64,000 nucleotides of DNA from Phycomyces nitens (taxonomy: Eukaryota; Mucoromycota; Mucoromycetes; Mucorales; Phycomycetaceae), in the NCBI GenBank assembly GCA_022702545.1, contig JAHRBC010000007.1, forward strand, positions 992,001-1,056,000, written 5' to 3'. Every line of letters begins with the position of its first letter. Within the stretch, counting starts at the first letter, position 1. Position numbers and translations under genes: made by a program. Shown here one piece after another: positions 62,222 through 64,000 of the stretch. The notes below the pieces were generated by a model. It worked only from the letters and a program-made list of their open reading frames with translations. It made no database searches and had not been told where the DNA came from.

Positions 62222-64000
62222 ATGTCTCAAAAGACACTTACTGCTGAACCCACTCATCTGTATAGTCCTAGACCAAAACCACATCGGGTATTAGCATCAC
62301 CATCCTTGTCGTCTGAAGAAGATGAAGAAGACTCGGCTCCAGTCTTTCCTATCAAGGGAGAGACCTTGGAGATCATTAATCTTGTTATAGGAGGAGTGGG
62401 ACAAACTATTAGCCAGCCCCCTTCTATGCACTCTCAGGAGACGGTTGTGCAAAAGGCATCGACTCCAAGTGAAGTGAATGAGATTCAGCAACAGATCCAC
62501 TGCCTGGAATCGCCCTCGGAATCTGACAATGATTCCTTTGTTTCACCTCTACGACCCTCCCACAGCAAACGATCGACCATGGTTTCGATTAGCTCCCTCG
62601 CATCAGACAACGCCAACTACGACCTGCTACTGGAGCGGCTCGGTGCACAGGACAGTCCCCATGAGACGTCCACCAGACAGAACTCGCGTGAAGAAGAGAC
62701 AGACTGGGGTAAATACGATTCAAACAAATATGTCTTGCAAAATAAAGAAGAAATATTTCATGTAGGCTGAACATATTGCCTTTTACAGAATTCTGGTCCA
62801 AAGTCATATCGGACTTTGAAAGTGTCGCCAAATCAGAGCCCAAGATCTTGTCTCTCCATCTTCAGCGCGGTATTCCTCCTTCGTTGCGAGGGATGATATG
62901 GCAACTGCTAGCCAAGTCAAAGAGTGATCGTCTTGAGGAAGAGTATCTCCAACTACTGGGCGAAGAGTCAGTCTATGAAAAGGCCATTACCCGAGACCTT
63001 CTCCGGACATTTCCCTATCACCCATACTTTCAAGGCCAGGAGGGCCAGAATGCTCTGTTTAATGTTGTCAAGGCATACTCGCTTTACGATGCTGACGTTG
63101 GCTACTGCCAAGGCCTCTCATTTATTGCCGGACCTCTTTTGCTAAACGTAAGTAGTCCAATTGGTTAAAGTGATTCTAAAGACACATAAAAATGAACCAT
63201 AGATGCCAGAGGAAGAGGCGTTTGGTGTGTTGGTCCAATTGATGACTCGATTCACTCTGCGAGGCCACTTTACTCCCCAGATGGATCTCCTCCACAAGAG
63301 ACTGTACCAGTTGGATGGACTATTGGCAGACACTCTACCCCACATCCACCGCCACTTCCAAGCACAAGGAATACAGTCTGGAATGTATGCTTCCCAATGG
63401 TACATGACCCTGTTTGCCTACAAGTTTCCTCTCGAGGTCGTGTTCCGGATCTACGACACAATCCTGGCCGATGGACTAGATATCCTCCATCGCATAGCCC
63501 TGGCCTTGATCACCAAGAACCAGGCAATCCTGCTGAGCATGGATTTCGAGAGTTTGTTGAACCACCTCAAAGAAGACATGCTGACTGTCTATGAAGACGA
63601 TGTGAATGAGCTTGTCCGTGAGGCCTATGCAATCTCCCTCTCTCCCAAACGACTAGAACGGCTTTCAAAAGAGTATTCAATTGAGCTCATCAAGGCCAAT
63701 TCAGAAGCAGAAATCATAAGCGATCTGCGGCGACAAAACAAAGCCCTGGTTGAAACGGTTCGCCAATTGGAACGCATTACCAAACAGTTGGAGAACGAAC
63801 ATGCGCTGGTCGCCAAGCAACTCCAGGTTTCGAATAGCCAGCATGTCGAGTTACAAGAAACAAATTCTCGGCTGCAACAACAGGTGTTTGACCTAGGACA
63901 TGCCCTAAAGATCCTGCCGACAACAATCGAGAGCCGGGTCCGAGAAGAAATGGAGATCCTGTGCACCAAGAACGGGGCGCTTGTGCAGCGGAATGCAGCC
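62222..64000 (+). CDS. TBC-domain Rab GTPase-activating protein (EVI5/Gyp5-like), 3' truncated by window
   Basis: Exons 62222-62708, 62789-63147 and 63203 to beyond 64000 join in frame. After a Ser/Pro-rich disordered N-terminus the TBC domain starts near EFWSKVISDFESVAK. It has the arginine finger in AITRDLLRTFP (IxxDxxR) and the glutamine finger in VGYCQGLSFIAGPLL (YxQ), both needed for dual-finger GTP hydrolysis on Rab proteins. The domain runs to about 63620 (MTLFAYKFPLEVVFRIYD; ILADGLDILHRIALAL). A coiled coil follows (LRRQNKALVETVRQLERITK), as in EVI5 and Gyp5, which act in Golgi and endosome traffic. The ATG at 62222 begins the only long frame upstream. The C-terminus lies outside the window. 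Confidence 0.92.

Overview
The window reads as nuclear DNA of an early-diverging, AT-rich filamentous fungus, most probably Mucoromycota (Mucorales-like). Protein genes carry many short introns of about 50-85 bp. Tc1/mariner, Harbinger, CACTA-like, Crypton and Ty3 elements occur together. A TTLL12-type protein and a soluble-type adenylyl cyclase are present, which fits basal fungi better than Dikarya. The lineage is inferred from gene content; no rRNA or barcode locus is present.

Positions 1-24,834 are almost entirely nested transposable elements. From left to right: a LINE tail and a solo LTR (1364-1649, duplication CCACC); a Harbinger-type transposon (1827-7523) carrying a Tc1 in the transposase intron and a 1.8-kb insert in the intron of its second ORF; a 4.5-kb CACTA-like transposon (7644-12139, 17-bp terminal repeats, AATAA duplication); and an old Ty3-like pol fragment (12140-14128) broken by two solo LTRs. 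Next comes LTR family b, copy 2 (14129-23445), which was hit by two Tc1 elements. The first of these was itself hit by a young, nearly complete Ty3-type retrotransposon (14616-20844, two differences between its 510-bp LTRs). Removing each insert with one duplication copy restores the reading frame or repeat beneath, so the order of insertion can be read directly.

The young Ty3 element shows an in-phase GGGAAAA slippery site with a 12-position stem-loop five bases downstream, placed where Gag gives way to protease/Pol. Its in-frame stop codons are all TGA, at positions where arginine (CGA) is expected.

From about 26 kb on, host genes dominate: a TTLL12-like protein (+), a U2SURP/SR140 splicing factor (-), a cyclin-like protein (+), a lineage-type protein with a possible PD-(D/E)XK motif (-), a soluble-type adenylyl cyclase (-), an amino-acid permease (-) and, running off the right edge, an EVI5/Gyp5-like TBC Rab-GAP (+). 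Spacers of 1-5 kb separate them and hold decayed transposon pieces (Crypton, HTH transposase, LINE tail), a foldback element, simple repeats and T-run/A-run palindromes. No CRISPR, rRNA or convincing tRNA gene was seen.
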